DNA from: Coprococcus sp.
GTDB taxonomy: Bacteria; Bacillota; Clostridia; Lachnospirales; Lachnospiraceae
DNA length: 64,000 nucleotides
Direction of reading: 5' to 3'
Assembly: GCA_017935345.1 (NCBI GenBank)
Contig: JAGBHU010000044.1
Location: 62,001-126,000, forward strand
Shown here one piece after another: positions 8,683-17,756 of this stretch. Position numbers and translations under genes: made by a program. Numbering within the stretch: position 1 is the first letter of the stretch; the number at the start of each line of letters is the position of its first letter. The notes under the pieces were generated by a model. That model worked only from the letters and a program-made list of their open reading frames with translations. It had not been told where the DNA came from and did not search any database.

Positions 8683-8864
8683 AACTGTCTACCTTAGATA
8701 TTGTTAAATAGAATGCCCCTTGACAAATATAGAAGATATCAGTTGAATCTTGTTTTAGATAATAGAATAATGGAACAATTAGTATTTATAGATATTTGTA
8801 CTAAGTTGGGGTAGACAATATTAGTATTTTTAATATAGAGTATATATAGCTTTATTGAAGATGG
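8683..8864 (+). promoter_or_regulatory. CRISPR leader
   Basis: AT-rich non-coding DNA between cas2 and the first repeat, as expected for a leader that carries the array promoter and integration signals. The 8-bp inverted repeat TGTCTACC (8686-8693) and GGTAGACA (8810-8817) brackets most of it, with a second short complementary pair (CTTAG / CTAAG) just inside. Candidate promoter elements are TTGACA at 8720-8725, without a good -10, and TAGACA (8812-8817) with TATAGA (8834-8839). At 8824-8841 the sequence resembles the first half of the repeat. Confidence 0.75.
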
Positions 8865-11800
8865 GTATTAATTTAATCAGAGTGGAATGTAAAGATCAAA
8901 TCTTCATTGAATGTATTAGCTCTAACTTGTATTAATTTAATCAGAGTGGAATGTAAAGGAGTATAGTTCAATGCTATAATAAATTGATAATGTAGTATTA
9001 ATTTAATCAGAGTGGAATGTAAAGACATTGTAGAGGACCCGAGCTACTCGGTGGCAAAGTATTAATTTAATCAGAGTGGAATGTAAAGTATCTGTCTGCA
9101 TCACACAGTTTAAATACAAATTTTGTATTAATTTAATCAGAGTGGAATGTAAAGAGTTTGGTTGTTACTGTAGTAAAATCATCAATGCGTATTAATTTAA
9201 TCAGAGTGGAATGTAAAGGAGGCTAGGTGTGGTAGAGCAAAGGACTAGGTCATGGTATTAATTTAATCAGAGTGGAATGTAAAGATAACAATGGTAAGAA
9301 ATGACAAGTTAACATTTCCGCGTATTAATTTAATCAGAGTGGAATGTAAAGTGAGGAAGCGGTTGTAAGGTTGCTTAAATCATGTTTGTATTAATTTAAT
9401 CAGAGTGGAATGTAAAGAGGGTTATATTCGCTGTAGACAAGCGTTTATGGGAGTATTAATTTAATCAGAGTGGAATGTAAAGAAATATTTGCGATTTGAT
9501 TTTTTCTTTTCTTCTGGTATTAATTTAATCAGAGTGGAATGTAAAGTCTTTGAGTATACTCTCTAACTCATTGTATTCCTCGTATTAATTTAATCAGAGT
9601 GGAATGTAAAGTCGTACACGGTTGCGAACGGAAAATCATATGCGGGTATTAATTTAATCAGAGTGGAATGTAAAGTACTTACACAGAAAGCGTGAAAATA
9701 TATCGTCGTAGTATTAATTTAATCAGAGTGGAATGTAAAGAGCAGACAGAAACTCAATTACTTTCCATGTCGATTCGTATTAATTTAATCAGAGTGGAAT
9801 GTAAAGACCACTGTGTTAAACGATGCTATATTGCTGACTACGTATTAATTTAATCAGAGTGGAATGTAAAGCATTTTGTCAAGCTCATCAAATGCATATA
9901 TTGCCCGTATTAATTTAATCAGAGTGGAATGTAAAGATAGAAGCGTTGTTGAATGCTGTACCGTAGTCTTTCGTATTAATTTAATCAGAGTGGAATGTAA
10001 AGTGCACATGCAGACCGGTTCTTCGTTGATGTCAACAAGTATTAATTTAATCAGAGTGGAATGTAAAGAGAATAGCTAGCTTATTCTTTCTTACTTGCAG
10101 AAGCGTATTAATTTAATCAGAGTGGAATGTAAAGTATACAATCTCCATATCAACTTGTCAATTTCTCTGTATTAATTTAATCAGAGTGGAATGTAAAGTC
10201 GCAAAGATTTGTACATGTTGATACACGACCGTGTATTAATTTAATCAGAGTGGAATGTAAAGCGGGAAGATGGTAAATCTGATTTTGAATCAAAAATCGT
10301 ATTAATTTAATCAGAGTGGAATGTAAAGATCACAATTGTTAATACACAAAAATTTACATTTCCCGTATTAATTTAATCAGAGTGGAATGTAAAGAGTGAA
10401 TTTGTATCGCAATTACTTATGATATCGGGTATTAATTTAATCAGAGTGGAATGTAAAGCTAGCAATGTTGGAAGGACTAACTCCTCGTGAAAGCGTATTA
10501 ATTTAATCAGAGTGGAATGTAAAGTTATCTTATAGTGATAAATCAACCCTAGTTGAGAATGTATTAATTTAATCAGAGTGGAATGTAAAGGAATAAAAAG
10601 AGGAGATATAGAAATCTCCTCTTTAGTATTAATTTAATCAGAGTGGAATGTAAAGTTCACATCAGGCTCGCCAGTAAAGCTGCAAGGCAAGGTATTAATT
10701 TAATCAGAGTGGAATGTAAAGTTGTGGAAGATATGGAAAAACACTTGCGATTTTTTGGTATTAATTTAATCAGAGTGGAATGTAAAGAATGTGACCCCCT
10801 GATATAACCCCACCTGATGGTGAGTATTAATTTAATCAGAGTGGAATGTAAAGTATATGTATATTACTTTCATATCTCTACTGCCCCCTGTATTAATTTA
10901 ATCAGAGTGGAATGTAAAGCATTATCTGCTATGACATTTATTAATAAAGCGACAAGTATTAATTTAATCAGAGTGGAATGTAAAGGCGGTTGCGATATTC
11001 GCACTATTAGTCGATATTTCTGTATTAATTTAATCAGAGTGGAATGTAAAGTTGTTAAACTGGTGGTAATAATCATCATCTTACATGTATTAATTTAATC
11101 AGAGTGGAATGTAAAGTCTTTTAATATAGCATCTCTCTTAATCTCATTACCGTATTAATTTAATCAGAGTGGAATGTAAAGTATGAACAAAGTGAGTTTA
11201 TGGAAAATCACAAAGCAGTATTAATTTAATCAGAGTGGAATGTAAAGTCACAAAGCAAATAACCGCATCATTGACAGCGACTAGTATTAATTTAATCAGA
11301 GTGGAATGTAAAGTTGCTACGAGTAGGAAAATATACAGCGTATGAACCTCGTATTAATTTAATCAGAGTGGAATGTAAAGGATAATATGGGGGTGTTGTG
11401 TCTTGATATATGATGGTATTAATTTAATCAGAGTGGAATGTAAAGACGATTGACCGTGAAGTTTTAGGAATTACGGCAGCGCGTATTAATTTAATCAGAG
11501 TGGAATGTAAAGATTGGATGGGTATATCAATGGTGTTTCAAAATAGGGTATTAATTTAATCAGAGTGGAATGTAAAGAGGCGTAAAGCTACGTGGAATGT
11601 GGTTCTTTCTGGTATTAATTTAATCAGAGTGGAATGTAAAGTTTTCCGATTACTCCATTTCCGATGCCACACTTTTGTATTAATTTAATCAGAGTGGAAT
11701 GTAAAGGAATTGAACAAAGCTTATGATGACATTTTATCAAGGTATTAATTTAATCAGAGTGGAATGTAAAGCCTGATAGCTCATTACTATCAATTAGTGA

Positions 11801-13339
11801 TTTACAGTATTAATTTAATCAGAGTGGAATGTAAAGATTGCCATCTGCTCAACATATTCTCTTGCTTCAATCGTATTAATTTAATCAGAGTGGAATGTAA
11901 AGTTCGCAAAAACCAATAATGATGCTACCAAGATTGATAGTATTAATTTAATCAGAGTGGAATGTAAAGTTTAATCTTGGAAGCTATGCAGGAGAAGGAT
12001 ATAAGTATTAATTTAATCAGAGTGGAATGTAAAGGTTCCAGACTGGGGAATTGTTGAGGATAATGGTAAGGTATTAATTTAATCAGAGTGGAATGTAAAG
12101 AAGATGATGCTTTAGAATCAGCAGAGTTCTTAATGGTATTAATTTAATCAGAGTGGAATGTAAAGGCTGTTTAAAGAATATCATTATCTGCTTGATTATA
12201 AGTATTAATTTAATCAGAGTGGAATGTAAAGGACACAGTATGTACAGATTTACTACTCTACGGCGGAGTATTAATTTAATCAGAGTGGAATGTAAAGTAT
12301 TGCATTGGATTAGCGTTTGACCGTAAGGGTTTAGTATTAATTTAATCAGAGTGGAATGTAAAGCTTAAATCAAGTGCCTGACGTTTTCTATACCCTGAGT
12401 ATTAATTTAATCAGAGTGGAATGTAAAGTTCGACAACTACAAAGGACAGGATTGTATTATCCTGTATTAATTTAATCAGAGTGGAATGTAAAGAGTGAAT
12501 TTATATCGCAATTACTTATGATATCGGAGTATTAATTTAATCAGAGTGGAATGTAAAGTTTGCAAAAAACAATAATGATGCTACTAAGATTGAGTATTAA
12601 TTTAATCAGAGTGGAATGTAAAGTTAGCAGAAAACGTACATATTTTTAAGGATATTATAGTATTAATTTAATCAGAGTGGAATGTAAAGGAATAAAAAGA
12701 GGAGATATGTAATCTCCTCTTTTGGGTATTAATTTAATCAGAGTGGAATGTAAAGACATTCAATTCAGACGGATTAGCAAAATTTACATGTATTAATTTA
12801 ATCAGAGTGGAATGTAAAGAGCTTAATGTGTCGGCATTGCAACAAGCTCTTAAGGTATTAATTTAATCAGAGTGGAATGTAAAGCTTTTCTGTGTTACTA
12901 TATAACATAGTTTTCAATAGTATTAATTTAATCAGAGTGGAATGTAAAGTATGCTATAGCTTTAATAACAGGTTCTGCTATAGGGTATTAATTTAATCAG
13001 AGTGAAATGTAAAGGTAACAGGTTGCTTGCATGGGTGCGAATACTGCTAGTATTAATTTAATCAGAGTGGAATGTAAAGACAACAAGGAAACGATGGTAT
13101 GCAATCTTTCGGAGGTATTAATTTAATCAGAGTGGAATGTAAAGTTCACATTCAAGATAAAGTTATACTCATTGCCAAGTAATAATTTAATCAGAATGGA
13201 ATGTAAAGCGCTTTAGTTTGCTATAATCCCTGCCCTCTGTGTACGTATTAATTTAATCAGAGTGGAATGTAAAGATTGAAGTCGTTATAGATATTATAAA
13301 TACTGAAAAGTATTAACATAAACATATTGGAGTGTAAAG
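8865..13339 (+). CRISPR. CRISPR array, 69 repeats and 68 spacers
   Basis: A 30-bp direct repeat, starting GTATTAATTT and ending GGAATGTAAAG, recurs 69 times with spacers of 34-37 bp. Repeats 1-63, 65, 66 and 68 read as identical by eye; repeat 64 (12985-13014) has one change (G to A at 13005), repeat 67 (13179-13208) has two, and repeat 69 (13310-13339) is strongly degenerate. Decay at that end and the adjacent cas2/leader at the other set the direction: newest spacers near 8895, oldest near 13300, transcription presumably on the + strand. ATGTAAAG would be the 8-nt crRNA handle. Three spacer pairs are near-duplicates (10395/12494, 10591/12690, 11903/12559). Short ORFs within the array are read-through of repeats, not genes. 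Confidence 0.99.
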
Positions 13340-13438
13340 ATAACTATAAAAATTCACATAAAACACGTAAATAAGAGTTTAAATAGTATCCTTTCTGCTA
13401 TATTTTATTGATATGATTTTATTAATTTCAAAATTCAG
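13340..13438. other. Array trailer, no gene seen
   Basis: AT-rich DNA after the last degenerate repeat. I see no ORF, no further repeat and no clear terminator before the promoter of the next gene. Confidence 0.4.
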
Positions 13439-13467
13439 TTGATAGTTTTTCAACACAGGAGTATAAT
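13439..13467 (+). promoter_or_regulatory. Sigma-A type promoter for the SCP2-like gene
   Basis: TTGATA at 13439-13444 and TATAAT at 13462-13467 are separated by 17 bases, near consensus for the vegetative sigma factor. Transcription would start around 13474, giving a 5' UTR of about 80 bases before ATG 13555. Confidence 0.65.
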
Positions 13468-13554
13468 AATGTCTATTAAAGGGCGGAAATCTCTTTAAAA
13501 TAAATAAAATGATAGGCTGGATTTTATACTACCTGCATTTGAACGGAGGAAAAT

Positions 13555-13887
13555 ATGACATTTGATATTGTATTTGGGCAGATTAAGAAAGGTATTGCTG
13601 GAGTGGACCCAAGCATAATTAATGGAAAGCTTGCAATTCAGATTAATTTGACAGGACTTGGTGGTGGTACATTTTATATTGAGGTTTTAAATGGAAAGTT
13701 ATCTGTTGAACCTTATGATTACCATGATCGTGATGCTGCATTGACTATTAGTGTAGGTGATTTTAAGAAGCTGGCAGAGGGTAAGCTTGATCCTGTAGAT
13801 GCCTTTAATTCTGGAAAGCTTAAGATTGATGGCAGTATTGAGAAATCTCTTGAGTTAGTTAAACTTTTAGAAACAAAGAAGAAGTAA
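13555..13887 (+). CDS. SCP2 sterol-binding domain protein
   Basis: A 110-residue protein with the pattern of a stand-alone SCP2 (sterol carrier protein 2-like) domain: the GTFYIEVLNGKLSVEP strand pair about residues 40-55, DAALTISVGDFKKLAEGKLDP about 62-82 (the region where these domains read out a lipid-binding groove), and the closing KLKIDGSIEKSLELVKLL. Family members bind hydrophobic ligands, but the ligand of bacterial stand-alone versions is generally unknown. No signal peptide, so probably cytosolic. ATG follows GGAGGA. It is a single-gene unit between its own promoter and a strong terminator; I see no link to the CRISPR locus beyond proximity. Confidence 0.82.
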   Translation: MTFDIVFGQIKKGIAGVDPSIINGKLAIQINLTGLGGGTFYIEVLNGKLSVEPYDYHDRDAALTISVGDFKKLAEGKLDPVDAFNSGKLKIDGSIEKSLELVKLLETKKK

Positions 13888-13906
13888 TTTTAAGAATTGT
13901 GTTAAA

Positions 13907-13951
13907 AATATCCCAAATATCAGAAGATTATCGGTATTTGGGATATTTTTT
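13907..13951 (+). terminator. Rho-independent terminator after the SCP2-like gene
   Basis: A perfect 13-bp stem (AATATCCCAAATA, 13907-13919, with TATTTGGGATATT, 13935-13947) is followed by a T run to 13951. Confidence 0.9.
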
Positions 13952-14097
13952 GCTGCAATATATTCAGAGGAAACTGATAATGAAAATTCTATAAGGTAAG
14001 GATAAGAGCGAAATTATTAATAGATGAAAGGTGGATGGGAGTTTTTTTCCCCATACTATAGTGCATAATATAACTATTCCTAGGAAAGATAAATATC

Positions 14098-14165
14098 GTA
14101 CAAATGTTCGAAAAAAGTATTGACATAAGAACAACTGTTCGGTATAATAAAACAAACAAATGTTC
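14098..14165 (+). promoter_or_regulatory. SOS (LexA-type) promoter region with three boxes
   Basis: TTGACA (14120-14125) and TATAAT (14143-14148) are 17 bases apart. Between them lies GAACAACTGTTC (14129-14140), a perfect GAAC-N4-GTTC LexA-type operator overlapping the polymerase site. Two weaker copies flank it: GTACAAATGTTC (14098-14109) and AAACAAATGTTC (14154-14165), the latter just after the likely transcription start. This arrangement predicts tight repression by LexA and induction after DNA damage. Confidence 0.82.
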
Positions 14166-14178
14166 AGGAGGTTATATT

Positions 14179-14505
14179 ATGAAAGATTTAATAAGATTTA
14201 TTAGTTCAAAGAAGATTATTATAATTGCAGCTATAGTTGTTTTATCTGTTATATATATTGGAATTACACATAAGGAAGCACCGGGTACAAGTGCATCACG
14301 TGCCAGTGAAAAATATTTTACATGCATTACTGTAGAACCGGGGGATACATTATGGGATATAGCAGAAGAGTACAAAACAGAAGAGTATGCCAGCACACAG
14401 GATTATATTGATGAGGTATTAGCTATCAATAATTTGAATACGGCAAATATTGTTTCCGGAACAAGCTTACTTATACCATATTATGAAGTAAAAACGTATG
14501 AATAG
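14179..14505 (+). CDS. SOS-regulated LysM membrane protein (YneA-like)
   Basis: A 108-residue protein: short basic N-terminus, one membrane segment (about residues 12-30, KIIIIAAIVVLSVIYIGI), then an extracytoplasmic LysM domain (about 55-105) opening with TVEPGDTLWDIAEEY and closing with IVSGTSLLIPYYE. This is the architecture of YneA, the SOS-induced division inhibitor of Bacillus, and the LexA-type boxes in its promoter support that role: delaying septation while DNA is damaged. ATG 14179 follows AGGAGG; the longer in-frame reading from 14104 runs through the promoter. In Bacillus yneA is divergent from lexA; here lexA is not adjacent, but a tyrosine recombinase gene lies nearby. Function is inferred, not shown. 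Confidence 0.8.
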   Translation: MKDLIRFISSKKIIIIAAIVVLSVIYIGITHKEAPGTSASRASEKYFTCITVEPGDTLWDIAEEYKTEEYASTQDYIDEVLAINNLNTANIVSGTSLLIPYYEVKTYE

Positions 14506-14541
14506 ATATATCTTTTATGTTCTTTCTGAATAGAAAGAGTA

Positions 14542-14570
14542 AGGCGCATATAGGAATTGTATGCGCCTTA
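14542..14570 (+). terminator. Terminator after the LysM gene
   Basis: Stem AAGGCGCATA with TATGCGCCTT around a 9-base loop, followed by a T-rich stretch. The opposing ttcA-like gene ends just beyond it, at 14583. Confidence 0.8.
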
Positions 14571-14582
14571 AGTATTCTTATT

Positions 14583-15335
14583 TTATTTAGATTTTGAGTT
14601 CATACGAGGATGCTCGATTTTCTCAGGCCATCCGGGAATGTTCCCACGCTCAATAGCAGCAAATATTCTGTTTTTGCAATTTGGAGTTTCTTGCTCCAGC
14701 TTTGCAAGTGTTTGATTTGCATATTCGCGTTTGGTATTGCCATCGGCAGGACAAGCACTTTTAATTACAGGAAGCTGCATTTCGTTTTTAAATGAAACAA
14801 CTTCACCTTCAGTAACATACATAAGTGGTCGTATAACCATCAATTTACTACGATCTAAATATGTTTTGGGAGAGAAGGTATGTATCCGTCCTTCATATAA
14901 AAGTGACATAAGGAAGGTATCTATGAAATCGTCCTTATGATGTGCATATGCTATTTTATTACAGCCTAGCTCAGATATGGCATCATTTAAAGCACCTTTA
15001 CGCATTTTAGCGCATAAGGAACATGGATTTTTTTCTTTCCGGATATTAAATACAATATCGAATATTTCAGTTTTTATAACATGATATTCAACATGGAGTT
15101 CATCACAAAGTGTTTGTACCTTTGAAGTATCAAAGCCTTCAAATCCAAGGTCTATTGTTATAGCTATGAGTTGGAATCTCTTGGGATAGAAACGTCTTAA
15201 TTCTGCTAGTGCATAAAGAAGTGTGAGACTGTCTTTACCACCTGATATTCCAACTGCAATTTTATCGCCTTCATCAATCATGTTGTAGCAATCTACAGCA
15301 CGACGTGTATAGCTTAATAATTTTTGTAATTTCAT
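14583..15335 (-). CDS. TtcA-family tRNA 2-thiolation protein
   Basis: A 250-residue N-type ATP pyrophosphatase. SGGKDS (residues 31-36) is the PP-loop that adenylates the target tRNA base. CSLC (105-108) and Cys195 (in SACPADG) are the three cysteines expected to bind the 4Fe-4S cluster in the TtcA group, which makes 2-thiocytidine at position 32 of some tRNAs. In Firmicutes several TtcA-like paralogues exist and exact substrates are often unproven, so I leave the symbol empty. The ATG follows AAGGAA. The gene is monocistronic and convergent with the LysM gene. Confidence 0.82.
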   Translation of the reverse strand: MKLQKLLSYTRRAVDCYNMIDEGDKIAVGISGGKDSLTLLYALAELRRFYPKRFQLIAITIDLGFEGFDTSKVQTLCDELHVEYHVIKTEIFDIVFNIRKEKNPCSLCAKMRKGALNDAISELGCNKIAYAHHKDDFIDTFLMSLLYEGRIHTFSPKTYLDRSKLMVIRPLMYVTEGEVVSFKNEMQLPVIKSACPADGNTKREYANQTLAKLEQETPNCKNRIFAAIERGNIPGWPEKIEHPRMNSKSK

Positions 15336-15758
15336 TTTTATTGTTCCTTATTGGTTATTTTTGTGTATAAAACTTAAATAGTATATTTTAAATACTATAT
15401 TTGAAAGTTTCCATAACTGTATTCTGATAAACAAATTTATTCTATATCAGCTTTGTTTTAAAGTCAAACATAGAATAATAAAACAAATAAAAACTAAGTT
15501 TTATACATAATAGGGACTGATTTGAGTAAAGAATAGTAGTTGTTTTTCTATCTATAACTATGCGCAAAACCCAGGTTTTGCGAAAAAATATAGTGCAAAA
15601 ACCCCGGAAGAGTGCTATAATGTAAATAATATCAATTATGTATACATATTCAAAAAAATATATATCAAATGTATGTTTAGATAATTATATTTATTATATA
15701 TACAAATATTCTGCTTGTTATTATGCTAATTGATATTATAAAAACGATGGAGGTATTT
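15336..15758. other. Intergenic region with a perfect palindrome between divergent genes
   Basis: About 420 bases between divergent ttcA-like and recombinase genes. An AT-rich inverted repeat, ATAGTAT..ATACTAT (about 15376-15398), lies in the ttcA-like upstream region. CGCAAAACC-CA-GGTTTTGCG (15563-15582) is a 9-bp perfect inverted repeat; a partial direct copy of its left half (GTGCAAAAACCCCGG) follows at about 15594. TATAAT at 15616-15621 is a plausible -10 for the recombinase. No T run follows the palindrome on either strand, so it looks like an operator rather than a terminator. Confidence 0.5.
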
Positions 15759-16808
15759 ATGGCTGATACATATAGTAAACAGGTTGATAATCATAATATC
15801 ATTTTATTAAGAAATATTTTGGCTGAACTTCCTTCATATGTCAAGGTTGTTTTTCGTGGTATTGAAAATACTACTTCGTCAAGGACACGTCTTGGCTATG
15901 CAAGGGACATAAAACTTTTTTATAATTATTTATGTGAACAAAATCCTTTTTTTAAGAATAAAACGCCTATGGATGTTACGCTTGAGGATTTATCCAGACT
16001 TGAAGCTGAGGATATCGAGGAATATCTTGAATATTTGAAATTATATGAGAAAAATGGTCGTACTTATACAAATGGTGAACGCGCTATAAAGCGGAAATTG
16101 TCTGCTTTAAGAATTTTTTATGGTTATTTGTATAGAAATGACCGTGTGACTTCAAATCCTGCTGAAAAGGTTGATATGCCTAAAATTCATGGCAAAACAA
16201 TTGTTCGAATGGATGCAAATGAGGTGGTTGATTTTCTTGATTCCGTTGAGTATGGAAATAATCTTACTAATAAACAGCAGAGCTGGCATGGAAAGCTTAA
16301 AACAAGGGATTTAGCTCTTCTAACCCTTATGCTTGGAACAGGTATTCGAGTATCAGAATGTATTGGAATTGATATCAAAGATGTTGATTTGAACAATTCA
16401 AAGGTAAAAGTTGTTCGAAAAGGCGGCTATGAGTCATTTGTTTATTTTGGTGATGAGGTCATGGAGGCATTATTACCATATATGGAGGAAAGAAAGAAAA
16501 TGACTCCTGCAAAAGGACATGAAAATGCTTTGTTTTTATCAAGCCAAATGAAACGAATATCTGTACGTTCTGTACAGAATTTGGTGCAAAAATACTCTTC
16601 CGGTTCTGTTCCGCTAAAGCATATTACACCTCATAAGCTGCGTAGTACGTATGGTACACAATTATATAGGGAAACCGGCGATATTTATTTGGTTGCTGAT
16701 GTTTTAGGCCACAGTGATGTAAATACTACAAAAAAGCATTATGCAGATATGGATGATGAACGCCGCCGGTATGCCAGAAATAAAGTTCAGTTAAGGGAGA
16801 AAAAATAA
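15759..16808 (+). CDS. Xer-like tyrosine recombinase
   Basis: A 349-residue site-specific recombinase with an N-terminal SAM-like core-binding domain (about 20-135) and a catalytic domain (about 155-345). The catalytic set is visible: Arg in GTGIRVSE, the HKLR box (His, Arg), GH in VLGHSDV and the nucleophile Tyr in KKHYADM. Size and domain layout fit XerC/XerD chromosome-dimer resolvases and related integrases. GGAGG six bases before ATG 15759 decides the start; an in-frame ATG at 15723 lacks a binding site. I see no att-like duplication or phage genes nearby, so a chromosomal role is as likely as a relic of an integrative element. Confidence 0.85.
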   Translation: MADTYSKQVDNHNIILLRNILAELPSYVKVVFRGIENTTSSRTRLGYARDIKLFYNYLCEQNPFFKNKTPMDVTLEDLSRLEAEDIEEYLEYLKLYEKNGRTYTNGERAIKRKLSALRIFYGYLYRNDRVTSNPAEKVDMPKIHGKTIVRMDANEVVDFLDSVEYGNNLTNKQQSWHGKLKTRDLALLTLMLGTGIRVSECIGIDIKDVDLNNSKVKVVRKGGYESFVYFGDEVMEALLPYMEERKKMTPAKGHENALFLSSQMKRISVRSVQNLVQKYSSGSVPLKHITPHKLRSTYGTQLYRETGDIYLVADVLGHSDVNTTKKHYADMDDERRRYARNKVQLREKK

Positions 16809-16824
16809 AACCGTAGATATAGTA

Positions 16825-16869
16825 AAATCAAGGAATATTGGTATACGCTTACACAATACTCCTTGATTT
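16825..16869. terminator. Bidirectional terminator between convergent genes
   Basis: AAATCAAGGA (16825-16834) pairs with TCCTTGATTT (16860-16869), extended inward by TATTG/CAATA. It separates the recombinase gene (+) from the kinase-like gene (-). Confidence 0.75.
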
Positions 16870-16906
16870 ATTACGTTAAAGAAATATATATCAAATTTCC
16901 TTATTT

Positions 16907-17521
16907 TTAATATTTTGTGATGATATCATACAGCATATCAACTGTTTTATCGATACCATATATACTGGTGCTAATACAGAGGTCATAGCCTTTCATTTCA
17001 CCCCAACGCTTCGAAGTATAATAATTATAGTATGAAGCTCTTGATTTATCTTCTTTTTTAATCATATCTTTAGCGTTGTTCTCTGATATTCCATATTTCT
17101 CAGCTACGCGTTTGATTCTGTCATTTAAATCAGCATAAATAAATACATTTAAGACACCATCCATATCTTTCAGTGCATAATCAGCACATCTGCCTACAAA
17201 TACACAGGAGCCATCTTTTTCTGCAAGATTTTTAATCGTGTCAAATGCTGCAAGAAATACTCTGTGATTGAGCGGCAATTCGGATGAAGTACCGAAGCCC
17301 AGTGAATATGGGTCCATAACAAGGGAATAAAGAAAGCTGTTTGTTGGTTTTTCATCAAAGCTGTCAAAGATTTCCTCGCATATTCCACTATCTTTTGCTG
17401 CGTGTTTTAAAAGCTCTTTATCATAGAAAGGCACCTGCATTTTTTTGGCAAGCTCCTCTCCTATTTGTTTTCCACCACTTCCAAATTGACGACCAATTGT
17501 AATAATTTTTTTTCTGCCCAT
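16907..17521 (-). CDS. Cytidylate kinase-like family protein
   Basis: A 204-residue P-loop protein of the cytidylate-kinase-like family common in Clostridia. ITIGRQFGSGGKQIGEELA (about 7-25) is the nucleotide-binding loop; FYDKELL (about 32-38) and FVGRCADYAL (about 108-117) match CMP-kinase landmarks, and the RASYYNYYTSKRWG segment (about 155-168) is typical of this branch. The true Cmk is usually encoded elsewhere, so the substrate is uncertain. The start ATG is at 17521, followed upstream by a GGGGGC-type binding site. It appears to be its own unit; about 235 bases of AT-rich DNA separate it from rluD. Confidence 0.8.
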   Translation of the reverse strand: MGRKKIITIGRQFGSGGKQIGEELAKKMQVPFYDKELLKHAAKDSGICEEIFDSFDEKPTNSFLYSLVMDPYSLGFGTSSELPLNHRVFLAAFDTIKNLAEKDGSCVFVGRCADYALKDMDGVLNVFIYADLNDRIKRVAEKYGISENNAKDMIKKEDKSRASYYNYYTSKRWGEMKGYDLCISTSIYGIDKTVDMLYDIITKY

Positions 17522-17756
17522 AATAAAAGCCCCCTTTGTTTTCTGCCATCAACATTAATTAGAAAATGATGACATGTCTGCATCCTTGCAAATATGCTTT
17601 ATCTGCAAATCAGCATATGGAATAAAATACGTAAGATTCATAAAAAGGTTTTGTATCGTATGCGGTACATGTACTTTTTATTATATAATATATAATATTT
17701 ACAATAAAAATTATAACATTTTACCAAAATAAAGTAAATACAAAAAAATATAAAAA

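Noticed and set aside
10722-10757. Spacer 29 shares GATATGGAAAAACA with the cas3 Walker A region (possible self-targeting)
   Set aside because: Only 14 of 36 bases match; a P-loop coding sequence in the true target could explain it. It is too short for interference.
9876-11098. ORFs of 67-93 residues on both strands within the CRISPR array
   Set aside because: They translate the repeat (recurring INLIRVECK, or LHSTLIKLI on the other strand) plus spacers; there is no ribosome binding site or codon pattern of a gene.
13469-13498. Eight-codon ORF (MSIKGRKSL) with an AGGAG upstream, before the SCP2-like gene
   Set aside because: The apparent binding site and start overlap the -10 (TATAAT at 13462-13467) of a good promoter, so the ORF would lie at or before the transcription start.
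13964-14155. 63-residue ORF on the - strand opposite the SOS promoter
   Set aside because: It has no binding site, no recognisable sequence, and covers the promoter and operators of the LysM gene.
15759-16808. Tyrosine recombinase as the integrase of a genomic island carrying the CRISPR locus
   Set aside because: I found no tRNA gene, att-like direct repeats, phage or conjugation genes in the window; the Xer-like domain layout also fits a chromosomal recombinase.
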